Assembly (NCBI RefSeq): GCF_030815145.1
Contig: NZ_JAUSWJ010000001.1
Coordinates: forward strand, 4,020,501 to 4,084,500
From: Kaistia geumhonensis
Lineage (GTDB): Bacteria > Pseudomonadota > Alphaproteobacteria > Rhizobiales > Kaistiaceae
DNA length: 64,000 nucleotides
Direction: 5' to 3'
Shown: piece by piece, positions 25,277-35,469 of the stretch
Layout of the letters: every line of letters starts with the position of its first letter
Numbering within the stretch: the first letter of the stretch is position 1
Translations under genes and position numbers: made by a program
The notes under the pieces: model-generated
Seen by the model: only the letters and a program-made list of their open reading frames with translations
What the model was told of the DNA's origin: nothing
The model's database searches: none

Positions 25277-26086
25277 TCACGGCGTCCCCACGGCCTCCGT
25301 GCTGTCCTGGGAGTCGGGCTCGACGACGAGGAGGCGAATGCCGGCCTCGTCGATCATTTTGGCATGGGCGGGCGAGAGGCCGCTGTCGGTGATGATCATG
25401 GTCACGCGGTCGAGCGGGCAGAGGATCAGCGGCGAGCGGCGCTCGAATTTCGAGGAATCGGCGAGGAGGATCAGCTCGTCCGCCTGATTGATCAGCTTTT
25501 GCTCCGCCTGGATCAGCAGCGGATCGCCCTCCATGACGCCGCTCGGGCTGATCCCCTTGGCGCTCATGAACATCCGCCGCGCATAGAAATTGCGCGTCAC
25601 GTCGTTCTCGAAGGGCGAGAGAACGAGGCTCTGTTCGCGATAGACGGCGCCGCCCGGCAGCACGATCGTGTTCTTCGAGGTGCGGACCAGCGTCTCGGCG
25701 ATGGCGAAGGAGTTCGTCAGGATCTGCATCCGCCGCCGCGCCAGATGATCGACCATCTGGTAGGTGGTGGTGCCGCCATTGATGATGATGGAGTCGCCGT
25801 CGGCGCAGAGATCGACCGCGGCCCGCGCGATGGCCCGCTTCTCGGCGAGGTTCATCTGCTCGCTGGCCGCGAAGTGGCGTCCGCCGATGCCCACGAGCTG
25901 GGGTGGATGCAGCGCCTCGGCGCCGCCGCGCACCTTGTTGAGCTTGCCGTCCTGATGCAGCGCGTTGATGTCGCGCCGGATCGTCGCCTCGGAGGCGCCG
26001 GTCAGCTCAACCAGCTGCGCGACCGTCACGACCGGACGGTCGGCGATCTCGCTGAGGATGATCCTCTGGCGCTCGATTTCGTGCAT
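25277..26086 (-). CDS. rhaR: DeoR-family repressor of the rhamnose locus
   Basis: DNA-binding regulator of 269 residues. The N-terminal DeoR helix-turn-helix (about residues 1-58) contains VAQLVELTGASEATIRRDIN and is followed by KVRGGAEAL. A sugar-phosphate sensor domain with IIINGGTTTYQMVDHL and LADSSKFERRSPL follows. It is the first gene of the transporter operon and is divergent from the rhamnose catabolic genes, as RhaR is in Rhizobium leguminosarum. A GGGAGGAG site precedes ATG 26086. It most likely represses both directions until a pathway intermediate binds. Confidence 0.87.
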   Translation of the reverse strand: MHEIERQRIILSEIADRPVVTVAQLVELTGASEATIRRDINALHQDGKLNKVRGGAEALHPPQLVGIGGRHFAASEQMNLAEKRAIARAAVDLCADGDSIIINGGTTTYQMVDHLARRRMQILTNSFAIAETLVRTSKNTIVLPGGAVYREQSLVLSPFENDVTRNFYARRMFMSAKGISPSGVMEGDPLLIQAEQKLINQADELILLADSSKFERRSPLILCPLDRVTMIITDSGLSPAHAKMIDEAGIRLLVVEPDSQDSTEAVGTP

Positions 26087-26107
26087 GTCTCCTCCCAGAC
26101 GTTGCCG

Positions 26108-26135
26108 ATCTTGCCGGCGAAACGCGCCATGTCAA
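26108..26135 (-). promoter_or_regulatory. Candidate promoter of the rhamnose transport operon
   Basis: On the minus strand TTGACA (26135-26130) is followed after 16 bases by CAAGAT (26113-26108), about 22 bases before the DeoR start codon at 26086. The -35 is a full consensus match; the -10 is weak. The AT-rich dyad at 26138-26152 lies immediately upstream. Confidence 0.45.
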
Positions 26136-26137
26136 TC

Positions 26138-26229
26138 ATTTTCGATCAAAATGCGTTATATTGCGTCGCAACAGCGCGGTTTTGCAGCGCAATCTGACGA
26201 TCTTGCTCGATATTGCATCGCGATATGAT
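26138..26229. promoter_or_regulatory. Cluster of dyads, candidate DeoR operators of the rhamnose locus
   Basis: Four dyads lie in the divergent gap. ATTTT-CGATC-AAAAT is at 26138-26152. TTGCG-T-CGCAA is at 26161-26171, TTGC-AGC-GCAA at 26182-26192 and TTGCATCGCGA at 26213-26223. The last three begin 21 and 31 bases apart, near two and three helical turns. The first and third of these TTGC copies share the longer context ATATTGC-R-TCGC. A possible -10 TATGAT (26224-26229) for the plus-strand genes abuts the last copy. Confidence 0.5.
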
Positions 26230-26377
26230 CATTTATGACGGTGGATGATTGACAAAGCCGCCGGGCGCTGGGAAAGCTTGGCCGACCCGTCGCCCGGCCT
26301 TCGTCGTGGCGTGCCTTACCGTGCCGGCCGGCCCGCCGCCGGACGGTCCAGCTCTCAAAAAGCGGACAAATCCGATC

Positions 26378-28474
<2,097 letters not shown>

Positions 28475-28523
28475 GTCCGCGGCGCGCGCCGATGGACGAC
28501 CGATATCCGGGGGGACCCGCATC

Positions 28524-29816
28524 ATGACCGATCTACCGATCTCGGAGGCGATCGTCGCCGAGAACAACAAGGCCGCCGAGGCGGCGCTCGCCAACGACTA
28601 TTCGGCGCTTGGCGAGCAGCTCGACCGGCGCGGTATCGACATCGACGCCGTGACGCGCAAGGTTGCGTCGTTCGGCGTCGCCATTCCCTCCTGGGGCGTC
28701 GGAACGGGCGGCACGCGTTTCGCACGCTTTGCCGGCCCGGGCGAGCCGCGCGGCATCTTCGACAAGCTGGACGACTGCGCCGTCATCCAGCAGCTGACTC
28801 GCGCAACGCCGACCGTCTCGCTGCATATCCCGTGGGACAAGGCGGATCCGGTGGCGATCAAGGCGAAGGGCGACGCGCTCGGCCTCGGCTTCGACGCGAT
28901 GAACTCCAACACCTTCTCGGACGCGAAGGACCAGGCTCTCAGCTATAAGTTCGGCTCGCTGTCGCACACCGACAAGGCCGTCCGCCAGCAGGCGATCGAG
29001 CACAATATCGAGACGATCGAGATCGGCCGCGTGCTGGGCTCGAAGGCGCTGACCGTGTGGATCGGCGACGGCTCGAACTTCCCCGGCCAGTCCAATTTCA
29101 CGCGCGCCTTCGAGCGCTATCTCGATGCCATGAAGGCGGTCTATGCGGCGCTGCCGGACGACTGGCGGGTCTTCACCGAGCACAAGCTCTACGAGCCGGC
29201 CTTCTACTCGACCATCGTGCAGGACTGGGGCACCAATTACCTCATCGCTCAGGAACTCGGTCCCAAGGCCTTCTGCCTCGTCGACCTCGGCCATCATGCG
29301 CCGAACGTCAATATCGAGATGATCGTCGCGCGGCTCATCCAGTTCAGGAAGCTCGCGGGATTCCACTTCAACGATTCCAAATATGGCGACGACGACCTCG
29401 ACGCCGGCTCGATCAACCCGTTCCAGCTGTTCCTCGTCTTCAACGAGCTGGTGGACGCCGAGTATCGCAAGGCGGAGGCCTTCGATCCGGCCTACATGAT
29501 CGACCAGTCGCACAACGTCACCGATCCGATCGAGAGCCTGATGGCGAGCGCGATCGAGATCCAGCGCGCCTATGCGCAGGCGCTCCTCGTCGACCGGCCG
29601 GTGCTCGAGGCATTCCAGGAGGCCAACGACGTGCTGATGGCGCGCGAGACGCTGAAGCGCGCCTTCAACACCGATGTCTCGCCCATCATCGCCAAAGCGC
29701 GGCTCGCCAAGGGCGGCGCGATCGATCCGATCGCCGCCTATCGCGCGTCGGCCTACCGCGCCCGCGTCACGGCCGAGCGGCCGGCGACGGGGGGCAGCTC
29801 GAGCGGCATCGTCTGA
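28524..29816 (+). CDS. rhaI: L-rhamnose isomerase of the rhizobial type
   Basis: Converts L-rhamnose to L-rhamnulose. The 430-residue protein has the xylose-isomerase-like TIM-barrel pattern: WIGDGSNFPGQSNF, EHKLYEPAFYST, DLGHHAPNVNIEMIVARL, and the metal-binding HFNDSKYGDDDLDAGS. This family is distinct from E. coli RhaA. ATG 28524 is preceded by GGGGGAC. It forms a two-gene operon with rhaD, divergent from the regulator and transporter genes. Confidence 0.9.
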   Translation: MTDLPISEAIVAENNKAAEAALANDYSALGEQLDRRGIDIDAVTRKVASFGVAIPSWGVGTGGTRFARFAGPGEPRGIFDKLDDCAVIQQLTRATPTVSLHIPWDKADPVAIKAKGDALGLGFDAMNSNTFSDAKDQALSYKFGSLSHTDKAVRQQAIEHNIETIEIGRVLGSKALTVWIGDGSNFPGQSNFTRAFERYLDAMKAVYAALPDDWRVFTEHKLYEPAFYSTIVQDWGTNYLIAQELGPKAFCLVDLGHHAPNVNIEMIVARLIQFRKLAGFHFNDSKYGDDDLDAGSINPFQLFLVFNELVDAEYRKAEAFDPAYMIDQSHNVTDPIESLMASAIEIQRAYAQALLVDRPVLEAFQEANDVLMARETLKRAFNTDVSPIIAKARLAKGGAIDPIAAYRASAYRARVTAERPATGGSSSGIV

Positions 29817-29823
29817 TTCCCTC

Positions 29824-29839
29824 TGTGATGCCTGTCACA
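29824..29839. promoter_or_regulatory. CRP-type site TGTGA-N6-TCACA
   Basis: A perfect TGTGA-TGCCTG-TCACA dyad starts eight bases after the rhaI stop. A possible promoter lies downstream: TTGCGA (29868-29873), 16 bases, TAGGCT (29890-29895). The dyad centre would then be about 70 bases upstream of the start site, a spacing used by CRP at class I promoters. The next gene is the lipoprotein at 30028. The rest of this 211-base gap holds only a weak 6-bp hairpin (29849-29867). Confidence 0.4.
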
Positions 29840-30027
29840 ACCGGCGGGAGAGGCTCAGCCTGCCTCTTTGCGACAGGCGAGGGAACGGCTAGGCTCACGC
29901 TCGAGCCCGGACCCCGCGGGGGGACGGTGCGGAACGCTGCGTTTGCTCGTTCCGTGCCTGGGCGTTCCGATGCGGCCAGAAGGCCCGGAGCCGGCCATGC
30001 CGGCTCGCGTCACAAGGAGAGTTCGAA

Positions 30028-30300
30028 ATGAAGAAGGCCACGATCCTCGTTTCCGTCGCGCTGCTCGGCGCGCTGGCAGCCGGTTGCTCGACCCCGACCA
30101 CCGGCTCGCGCGCCGGCGACGGCGCGGTGGTGGGCGGTCTCGCCGGCGCCGCCGTTGGCGGTCTGGCGACCGGCACCTGGGGCGGTGCGGCGATCGGCGC
30201 CGGCGTCGGTGCGATCGGCGGCGCGATCATCGCCGATGCCACCGGCAAGTGCTACTGGGTCGATAAGAACGGCCAGAAGCACTACACGTCCTGCCGCTGA
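30028..30300 (+). CDS. Glycine-zipper lipoprotein, copy 1
   Basis: Small outer-membrane-type lipoprotein of 90 residues. The signal peptide ends in a lipobox LAAGC (Cys 20). The middle is a run of glycine-zipper repeats (GAVVGGLAGAAVGGL, AAIGAGVGAIGGAI) that can insert in or span a membrane. The C-terminus CYWVDKNGQKHYTSCR has two cysteines that could form a disulfide. An AAGGAGAG site precedes the ATG. The next gene encodes a close paralogue. Function unknown; such proteins often belong to cell-envelope stress responses. Confidence 0.8.
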   Translation: MKKATILVSVALLGALAAGCSTPTTGSRAGDGAVVGGLAGAAVGGLATGTWGGAAIGAGVGAIGGAIIADATGKCYWVDKNGQKHYTSCR

Positions 30301-30328
30301 TCGCGCGCAGACGTCCAGACAGCATGAG

Positions 30329-30356
30329 GACGGCCGGGCTTGCCCGGCCGTCTTGC
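30329..30356 (+). terminator. Terminator after lipoprotein copy 1
   Basis: GACGGCCGGGC (30329-30339) pairs with GCCCGGCCGTC (30342-30352) in a stem of 10-11 bp, followed by TTGCTTTG. The stop codon of the lipoprotein gene is 29 bases upstream. Confidence 0.65.
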
Positions 30357-30521
30357 TTTGCGGGCCGTCTTGCTTTTCGCAGCATTCCCGTCGTCTGGTC
30401 GTCGATGCGGGCATCAGACGCCCGGCCTACCGACGCTCTCGGGAACGGAACGGCCGCTTCGGCATTTCACCTCCGACAAATGACGCGCCGGCATTGGGCC
30501 GGGCCGACAGGAGGTAGCGAG

Positions 30522-30788
30522 ATGAAGGCATCCTTTTTGATCGTGGCGGTTTCGCTCGCCGGTGCGGCGATGGCCGGTTGCTCGACTGGCTCGGCGGCTG
30601 GTGACGGCGCCGTGGTCGGAGGCCTCGCGGGCGCCGCTGTTGGCGGCATCGCCGGCGGCAATGTCCAGAGCGCGGCGATCGGTGCCGGTGTCGGCGCCAT
30701 CGGCGGCGCGGTCATCGCCGATGCGGCGAGCAAGCGCTGCTACTGGGTCGACGCCTATGGCCGGCGCAACTACGTGCCCTGCCGCTGA
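30522..30788 (+). CDS. Glycine-zipper lipoprotein, copy 2
   Basis: Paralogue of the preceding lipoprotein, 88 residues. The lipobox is AMAGC (Cys 20), the zipper repeats GAVVGGLAGAAVGGIAGG and GAGVGAIGGAVIADA are nearly the same, and the tail CYWVDAYGRRNYVPCR keeps both cysteines and the YWVD motif. An excellent AGGAGG site precedes the ATG. Separate terminators follow each copy, so they are probably transcribed independently despite lying in tandem. Confidence 0.8.
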   Translation: MKASFLIVAVSLAGAAMAGCSTGSAAGDGAVVGGLAGAAVGGIAGGNVQSAAIGAGVGAIGGAVIADAASKRCYWVDAYGRRNYVPCR

Positions 30789-30816
30789 TCGGCGCAGTCA
30801 CTGACAAAATTCAACG

Positions 30817-30846
30817 AAAGCCCCGGTTCGCCGGGGCTTTCTTCTT
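30817..30846 (+). terminator. Terminator after lipoprotein copy 2
   Basis: AAAGCCCCGG (30817-30826) pairs perfectly with CCGGGGCTTT (30831-30840) around a TTCG tetraloop and is followed by CTTCTT. The convergent binding-protein gene ends three bases further on. Confidence 0.85.
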
Positions 30847-30848
30847 GT

Positions 30849-32426
30849 TCAGTCAACAATCGTCAACGTCCGGCTCGGATGCTGGTCGAGCGGGTTCGCA
30901 TCCCACCCTCCGACCTTGGGGGAGACGATCGACAGCGAGGCATAGGAGAGGAGGGGGATGACGACCGCATCCGTCTCCAGCATCTGCCGCGCCTTCTCGA
31001 TGTCCGTCGCTCGTTTGGCGGCGTCGGTCCCGCTCTCCGCCGCCGCGATCAGCGCGTCGAAGGCCGGGTTGGCGTAGCGGGCATAGTTGAAGCGCCCCCC
31101 GCTGCGCAGGATCTCCAGAAAGTCGAGTGCGTTGGGCTCGTCCGCGATCCAGCCCGCCCTCGCGACATCGAAATCGGCCTTGTCGCGCAGCGCCGCGAAA
31201 TGGCGGTCGGGATGGCTCGTGTCGAGTCGGCCCTCGACCCCCACCGCCTTCCAGTCGGCGATCACCTTGGCCGCCGTTGCCTCGTTGGCGATGCCGCTGC
31301 CGGTCCGGATCGCCACCGTGAGCGGCTTTTTCGCTCCAAAGCCGGCGGCGGAGAGGAGCGAACGGGCTTCCTCGCGCCGCGCTTCGATCGGCTCCTCGGA
31401 TGCGGGCGGCTGCGTCAGGAGGGAGGCCGGGACGAGGCTTGATGCCGGCAGCATGCCGCCCGACCAGACCGCAGCCGCGAGCGCCTCGCGATCGATCGCC
31501 AGCGACAGCGCGCGGCGGACCCGCGCATCATCGAAGGGCGCGCGCGTCGTGTTGATCGCGTAGAAATAGGTGCCGGCATAGGGCTCGATGCGCAGAGCCG
31601 GCCCGAGCTCGGCCTTGAGGTCCGCGAGCGCCTCGGTGGGGGCATCCGGGCAGATGTCGACTTCGCCGCTGCGGAAGGCGGCGAGGCAGTCGGCCGCCGT
31701 TTCGAAGCGCCGATAGGTGACGGTATCGATCGAGGCCGCGGCATCGCCGCTGCGCCTGGCGTCGCGGGCGAGGGTGTAGACGCCCTTGCCGCTATTCGAC
31801 AGGCCATAGGCGCCATTGGTCACCAGCTTGGCGCCGGTCCTGAAGTCGCTGCCGAGCTTGCGGCTCGCCGAGACATTGACCGGCAGGGCGGCGGGAGCGG
31901 CGAGGCGGTCGAGAAAGGTCGGCGTCGGTCGGTCGAGCCGGATCACCAGCGTGCGGTCGTCGGTCGCCGAGACGCCGAGCGTGTCGCTCTTGGCGAAGCC
32001 CGACTTGATCGCGCCGGCATTGGCGATGACCTGCAGCGGCCCGTCTTCGGTCGCGTCCGTCGCCGGATCGAACAGGCGACGGAAGGACGCGACGAAGTCG
32101 CCCGCCTTCACCGCCTCGCCATTCGACCAGCGGGCGCCCTCCCGCAGCGTGAAGCTGTAGAGGAGCCCGTCCGGCGATATCTCCCAGCCGCTTGCCGCGC
32201 CCGGAACGAGGCGTCCCTCACCGTCGCGGCGGACCAGCCCCTCGAAGAGATCGAGCGCCAGCATCGTCTCGGCTACCGTCGCCGCCTTTTGCGGGTCCAG
32301 CGTCTCGACAGGGCCGACGAGGCCTCGCCGCAGCATCGTCGCCGCCTCGCCCGCCGCCGGCTGAACGAGAGCCGCGATCGAAGCCAGGGTCAGGGCGAGC
32401 ACACCGCGCGACAGGAAGGAATGCAT
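30849..32426 (-). CDS. Peptide-type ABC transporter substrate-binding protein (SBP_bac_5), orphan
   Basis: Periplasmic receptor of the oligopeptide/OppA family, 525 residues. The signal peptide covers about residues 1-27 (GVLALTLASIAALVQPAAGEA). The domain start GPVETLDPQKAATVAETMLALDLFEGLV and the segment YFYAINTTRAPFDDARVRRALSLAIDREAL are diagnostic. No permease or ATPase genes adjoin it, so it either serves a transporter encoded elsewhere or acts alone. ATG 32426 gives MHSFLSRG with AGGAAGGA-like sequence absent; the longer open frame to 32549 lacks a signal peptide at its start. Confidence 0.83.
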   Translation of the reverse strand: MHSFLSRGVLALTLASIAALVQPAAGEAATMLRRGLVGPVETLDPQKAATVAETMLALDLFEGLVRRDGEGRLVPGAASGWEISPDGLLYSFTLREGARWSNGEAVKAGDFVASFRRLFDPATDATEDGPLQVIANAGAIKSGFAKSDTLGVSATDDRTLVIRLDRPTPTFLDRLAAPAALPVNVSASRKLGSDFRTGAKLVTNGAYGLSNSGKGVYTLARDARRSGDAAASIDTVTYRRFETAADCLAAFRSGEVDICPDAPTEALADLKAELGPALRIEPYAGTYFYAINTTRAPFDDARVRRALSLAIDREALAAAVWSGGMLPASSLVPASLLTQPPASEEPIEARREEARSLLSAAGFGAKKPLTVAIRTGSGIANEATAAKVIADWKAVGVEGRLDTSHPDRHFAALRDKADFDVARAGWIADEPNALDFLEILRSGGRFNYARYANPAFDALIAAAESGTDAAKRATDIEKARQMLETDAVVIPLLSYASLSIVSPKVGGWDANPLDQHPSRTLTIVD

Positions 32427-32555
32427 GTTGGAATGGACCCGGGTGGCGAGGAAGAAGCGCCTCAGAAATGACAATAGAGGCGGGCGGGAGATATGACAGC
32501 CGTCACGCTGGACGAGAGGGGGCCAAGCCTCCTCAGCCCCAGGCGACAAGGCTCC

Positions 32556-33032
32556 TCAGCCCATGGCGATGGTCGTCGCGCCGATTGCCGCGGCGAGGCG
32601 CTTCGGATCGACGGCGAACACGGCGTTCGGCGTGCCGGCTGCCGCCCATACGGTGTCATGGACGAGGAGATCGCGGTCGATATAGGTCGGCAGCGGCGTC
32701 GCATGGCCGAGCGGGGGAATGCCGCCGATGGCGAATCCCGTCAGCGCGCGAACAAAGGCCGCGTCCGGGCGTTCGATCTCCTGCCCGACGAGTGCGCCGA
32801 CCTTCGCCTCGTCGACGCGGTTCGAGCCGGAGACGAGCAGGAGGATCCCGTCACCGGTCTCCTTGCCGCGAAAGACGAGCGACTTGACGATTTCGCCCAC
32901 AGAACAGCCGCAGGCCGCCGCAGCCTCTTCCGCAGTGCGGGTCTTCTCGGGCATAATCCTCGGAATCACGGATAAGCCGAAGGATTCGGCGGCATCGCGA
33001 ACGCGCGAGGCGGGTCCTGTGAACTCGGTCAT
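32556..33032 (-). CDS. YbaK/EbsC-family aminoacyl-tRNA deacylase
   Basis: Trans-editing hydrolase of 158 residues that removes wrongly attached amino acids from tRNA in this family. Landmarks are EEAAAACGCSVGEIVKSLVFRG, with the conserved Lys of the active site, and IGGIPPLGHATPLPTYIDRDLL near the C-terminus. The Cys-Pro, Ala-Pro and other substrate types cannot be told apart by eye. It is divergent from the membrane protein gene at 33141. Confidence 0.83.
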   Translation of the reverse strand: MTEFTGPASRVRDAAESFGLSVIPRIMPEKTRTAEEAAAACGCSVGEIVKSLVFRGKETGDGILLLVSGSNRVDEAKVGALVGQEIERPDAAFVRALTGFAIGGIPPLGHATPLPTYIDRDLLVHDTVWAAAGTPNAVFAVDPKRLAAAIGATTIAMG

Positions 33033-33140
33033 CGTCGGAAATGAACCTCCTCTGCCGCCGGGCGGTGGATGGATGATGCGTGATGTGACCAGATTTGCTA
33101 AACGGAGTCTAAAGACTTCGCCTTAATTCGGAGCAGCTTG

Positions 33141-33776
33141 ATGAGCGAAACCAACGGTCGGAGCGGCACGTCCAACGTGCGCAGCCTCACCGATGCGATC
33201 CGCAAGGCTCGCGTCGCGGAATCGGAGCGCACCGATGTCGTCGTCGAGCTGCGCGAGGCGGAGCGGGCGCGGCTGGACATGCTGGCCGACGAACTGCGCA
33301 ACGTCTTCGCCGAGGTGCCGGACGGCGACGAGCAGTTCATCTTCCAGATCTCCGGCGGGACGCAGCCGCGGCTGTGGATCGACATGACCTCGCTGGTCAT
33401 GATGGCGCGCGACCGGCGCACCTATCGGTTCGTGAAGGATACCCGCTTCGGGCGCACCGTCATCCTCGAGACGGCCGATCTCGACGACATGGCCGATTGC
33501 GTGACGCAATATGTGGCCGAGCGCATCATCGAGCGCGAGCGCGCGCTGGAGGCGGACTGGCTGGCCGAGCGCATCCTGCGCGCCGACGAGCCGCAGAAGG
33601 CCGAGAAGCCGGCGAGCGAGCGCCGGGCGGCGATGCTGCGGAAGGTCAGGGACGGAAGCGTCCAGCCGGCCGGCCAGCCGCGCAGCAGCGCGACCATGGC
33701 CGCGGTGTCGTTCCTCGGCGGCCTGCTCGTCGGCATCGCGGCGCTCCTCGCCTATGCCTGGTTCAAGATCGGCTGA
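33141..33776 (+). CDS. Conserved hypothetical protein with C-terminal membrane anchor
   Basis: Protein of 211 residues that I do not recognise beyond its likeness to unnamed alphaproteobacterial proteins. It is rich in Arg and Glu. The N-terminal half carries a heptad-like region (VVELREAERARLDMLADELR), then a beta-rich segment with QFIFQISGGTQPRLWIDM. A single transmembrane helix (MAAVSFLGGLLVGIAALLAYAWF) ends the chain, so the bulk probably faces the cytoplasm as a tail-anchored protein. ATG 33141 is preferred to the TTG at 33138. A small dyad AGTCT-AA-AGACT lies at 33106-33117 upstream. Confidence 0.65.
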   Translation: MSETNGRSGTSNVRSLTDAIRKARVAESERTDVVVELREAERARLDMLADELRNVFAEVPDGDEQFIFQISGGTQPRLWIDMTSLVMMARDRRTYRFVKDTRFGRTVILETADLDDMADCVTQYVAERIIERERALEADWLAERILRADEPQKAEKPASERRAAMLRKVRDGSVQPAGQPRSSATMAAVSFLGGLLVGIAALLAYAWFKIG

Positions 33777-33779
33777 CGG

Positions 33780-34676
33780 TCAGCGCAGGCGACGCTCGCG
33801 GATGACGCCGATCGCCGCGCCGGGCCCCGCATAGCCGCGCTCGGTCATGTGGCAGCGCCAGGCGCCTGCCTCCCCCTCGATCGAGAAGAGATTGTAGCGC
33901 CCGGCCGGCTTCTCGCCGCCGGGAGCATTCGACGCGCTCGGCACGCCGATGACCGGCACCGGCCCGTCGCGCCCCTCGATCTCGACATGGCTGTCGACAT
34001 GGGTGTGGCCATGGATGACGAGTTCGGCGCCCGCATCGCGGATGACGGCGCGGACACGGCCCGAGCCGACCAGCCGCTTGTGCCAGAGCGTCGCATTCGG
34101 CGAGGGCGGGTGGTGGATCATGACGACGCGGAACAGTCCCTGACGCCGCGCGCGGTCGAGTTCGTCATGCAGCGCCGGCAGCGTCGCGGTGTCGACATGG
34201 CCGGTCGCCATGAAAGGCGCCGAGGCGCGTGCGCTCGACATGCCGATGAGCGCGACCGGCCCGCGCCGCCGCACATAGGGAAAGCGCGCCGCGCCGGGAT
34301 GGGCGGTGCCGTCCCCGACCACATAGGGATGCCAGGCGGCGAGCGCCTTCGCGAGCACGCCGGGCACGTAGGCATCGTGATTGCCGGGCACGACCGAGAT
34401 GTCATGCGGCGGGCCGAAAGCCTCCAGCCAGTCGCGCGCCGCGATGATCTCGCCCGGCAGGCCGATATTGACGAGATCGCCCGTCACCGCGACATGGTCC
34501 GGCTTCCGCAGCGCCAGATCGTCGAGCAGGCCGGAAAGCACCGGCCCCGCCAGCGCATGCATGCGGCCGCGGCGCCAGTTCACGAAGCCGATCATTCGCT
34601 TGGAGGCGAGTTCGCGCACCCGCGCGCGCGGCAAGGGGCCGAGATGGGGATCGGAGAGATGGGCGAGGACGAACAT
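33780..34676 (-). CDS. Calcineurin-like metallophosphoesterase
   Basis: Dinuclear metal phosphoesterase of 298 residues. All five metal-binding blocks are seen in order: LSDPHLG, TGDLVNIG, PGNHD, MIHHPP and HGHTHVD. The TTG at 34688 could add four residues, but ATG 34676 (MFVLAHLSDPHLG) fits the family start. The substrate is not shown by sequence; this branch includes cyclic nucleotide and UDP-diacylglucosamine-type enzymes. It is convergent with the gene at 33141, three bases apart. Confidence 0.85.
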   Translation of the reverse strand: MFVLAHLSDPHLGPLPRARVRELASKRMIGFVNWRRGRMHALAGPVLSGLLDDLALRKPDHVAVTGDLVNIGLPGEIIAARDWLEAFGPPHDISVVPGNHDAYVPGVLAKALAAWHPYVVGDGTAHPGAARFPYVRRRGPVALIGMSSARASAPFMATGHVDTATLPALHDELDRARRQGLFRVVMIHHPPSPNATLWHKRLVGSGRVRAVIRDAGAELVIHGHTHVDSHVEIEGRDGPVPVIGVPSASNAPGGEKPAGRYNLFSIEGEAGAWRCHMTERGYAGPGAAIGVIRERRLR

Positions 34677-34763
34677 CGCCTCAGCCAATAGGGGTTTTTG
34701 CCCCCGGGCGAAAGGCGCCCTGCGCGACTCGGCACCTTGCTGCCGCCGCGATTCTGGCCCCGA

Positions 34764-35255
34764 ATGCCGGCTGACAACCGAGGATTCGGGACGGTGCCGA
34801 TACCATCCATCATTTCATGGCTCGCCGGTTCGATCGCGCCGCTGACACGCGGCATGACGCTCGGTGTGCGCTGCGCCTGCTTCGACCGCGGAAATCGGGT
34901 GTTCCTCGTGCGTCACAGCTACATGCCGGGCTGGTATCTCCCCGGCGGCGGCGTGGAGCGGGGCGAGACCGTTCATGACGCCCTCGTCCGCGAGGTCGCG
35001 GAGGAGGGCGGGATCGTGCTCCGCGACGAGCCGGCGCTGTTCGGCGTCTATCACAATCGCCGCCGCATGCGCGATCATGTCCTCGTCTATGTCAGCCGCG
35101 CCTTCGAGCGTCCGAACCCGCCGGCCTATCCGAACCGCGAGATCGCCGAGGTCGGGCTGTTCGCGCCCGATGCGCTGCCCGACGACATCTCGCCCGCGAC
35201 GCGGCGGCGCCTCGCGGAGATCGTGGACGGCGTCCCCAGGGAACCAATCTGGTGA
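34764..35255 (+). CDS. Nudix hydrolase
   Basis: Protein of about 163 residues with a complete Nudix box, GGGVERGETVHDALVREV followed by AEEGG (roughly residues 58-80), preceded by RVFLVRHSYMPGWYLP. The core resembles DNA-mismatch or nucleoside-diphosphate hydrolases of alphaproteobacteria, but substrate is unknown. The start is uncertain: ATG 34764 gives an N-terminal helix found in relatives, and ATG 34851 (MTLGVRC) gives only the core domain. It is divergent from the phosphoesterase. Confidence 0.8.
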   Translation: MPADNRGFGTVPIPSIISWLAGSIAPLTRGMTLGVRCACFDRGNRVFLVRHSYMPGWYLPGGGVERGETVHDALVREVAEEGGIVLRDEPALFGVYHNRRRMRDHVLVYVSRAFERPNPPAYPNREIAEVGLFAPDALPDDISPATRRRLAEIVDGVPREPIW

Positions 35256-35469
35256 TTGCCGCTTTACGCCCGACCGGAACGCATGATATGCGCCGATCTG
35301 GCTGGAACACGGATAGAGCGATGCCCGCGCGGCTCTCCCTGCGACGACGAACCGACGGCCGCGACCCCTCGTCGCGCGATGCCGCTCGTCCTCTCGTCCG
35401 CCGGTCCGCGCAAGCCTGAAGCGTGGCCATCCGTCGGACGATCACCCTTCCGACGTGAGCCAGCCTTCC

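Noticed and set aside
26249-26254. TTGACA as the -35 of the rhaD promoter
   Set aside because: A consensus -35, but no acceptable -10 lies 16-18 bases downstream; TATGAT at 26224-26229 is a better candidate -10.
30301-30521. Possible small gene between the two lipoproteins
   Set aside because: The open frame is an upstream extension of copy 2 and passes through a terminator; no separate ribosome site or conserved start.
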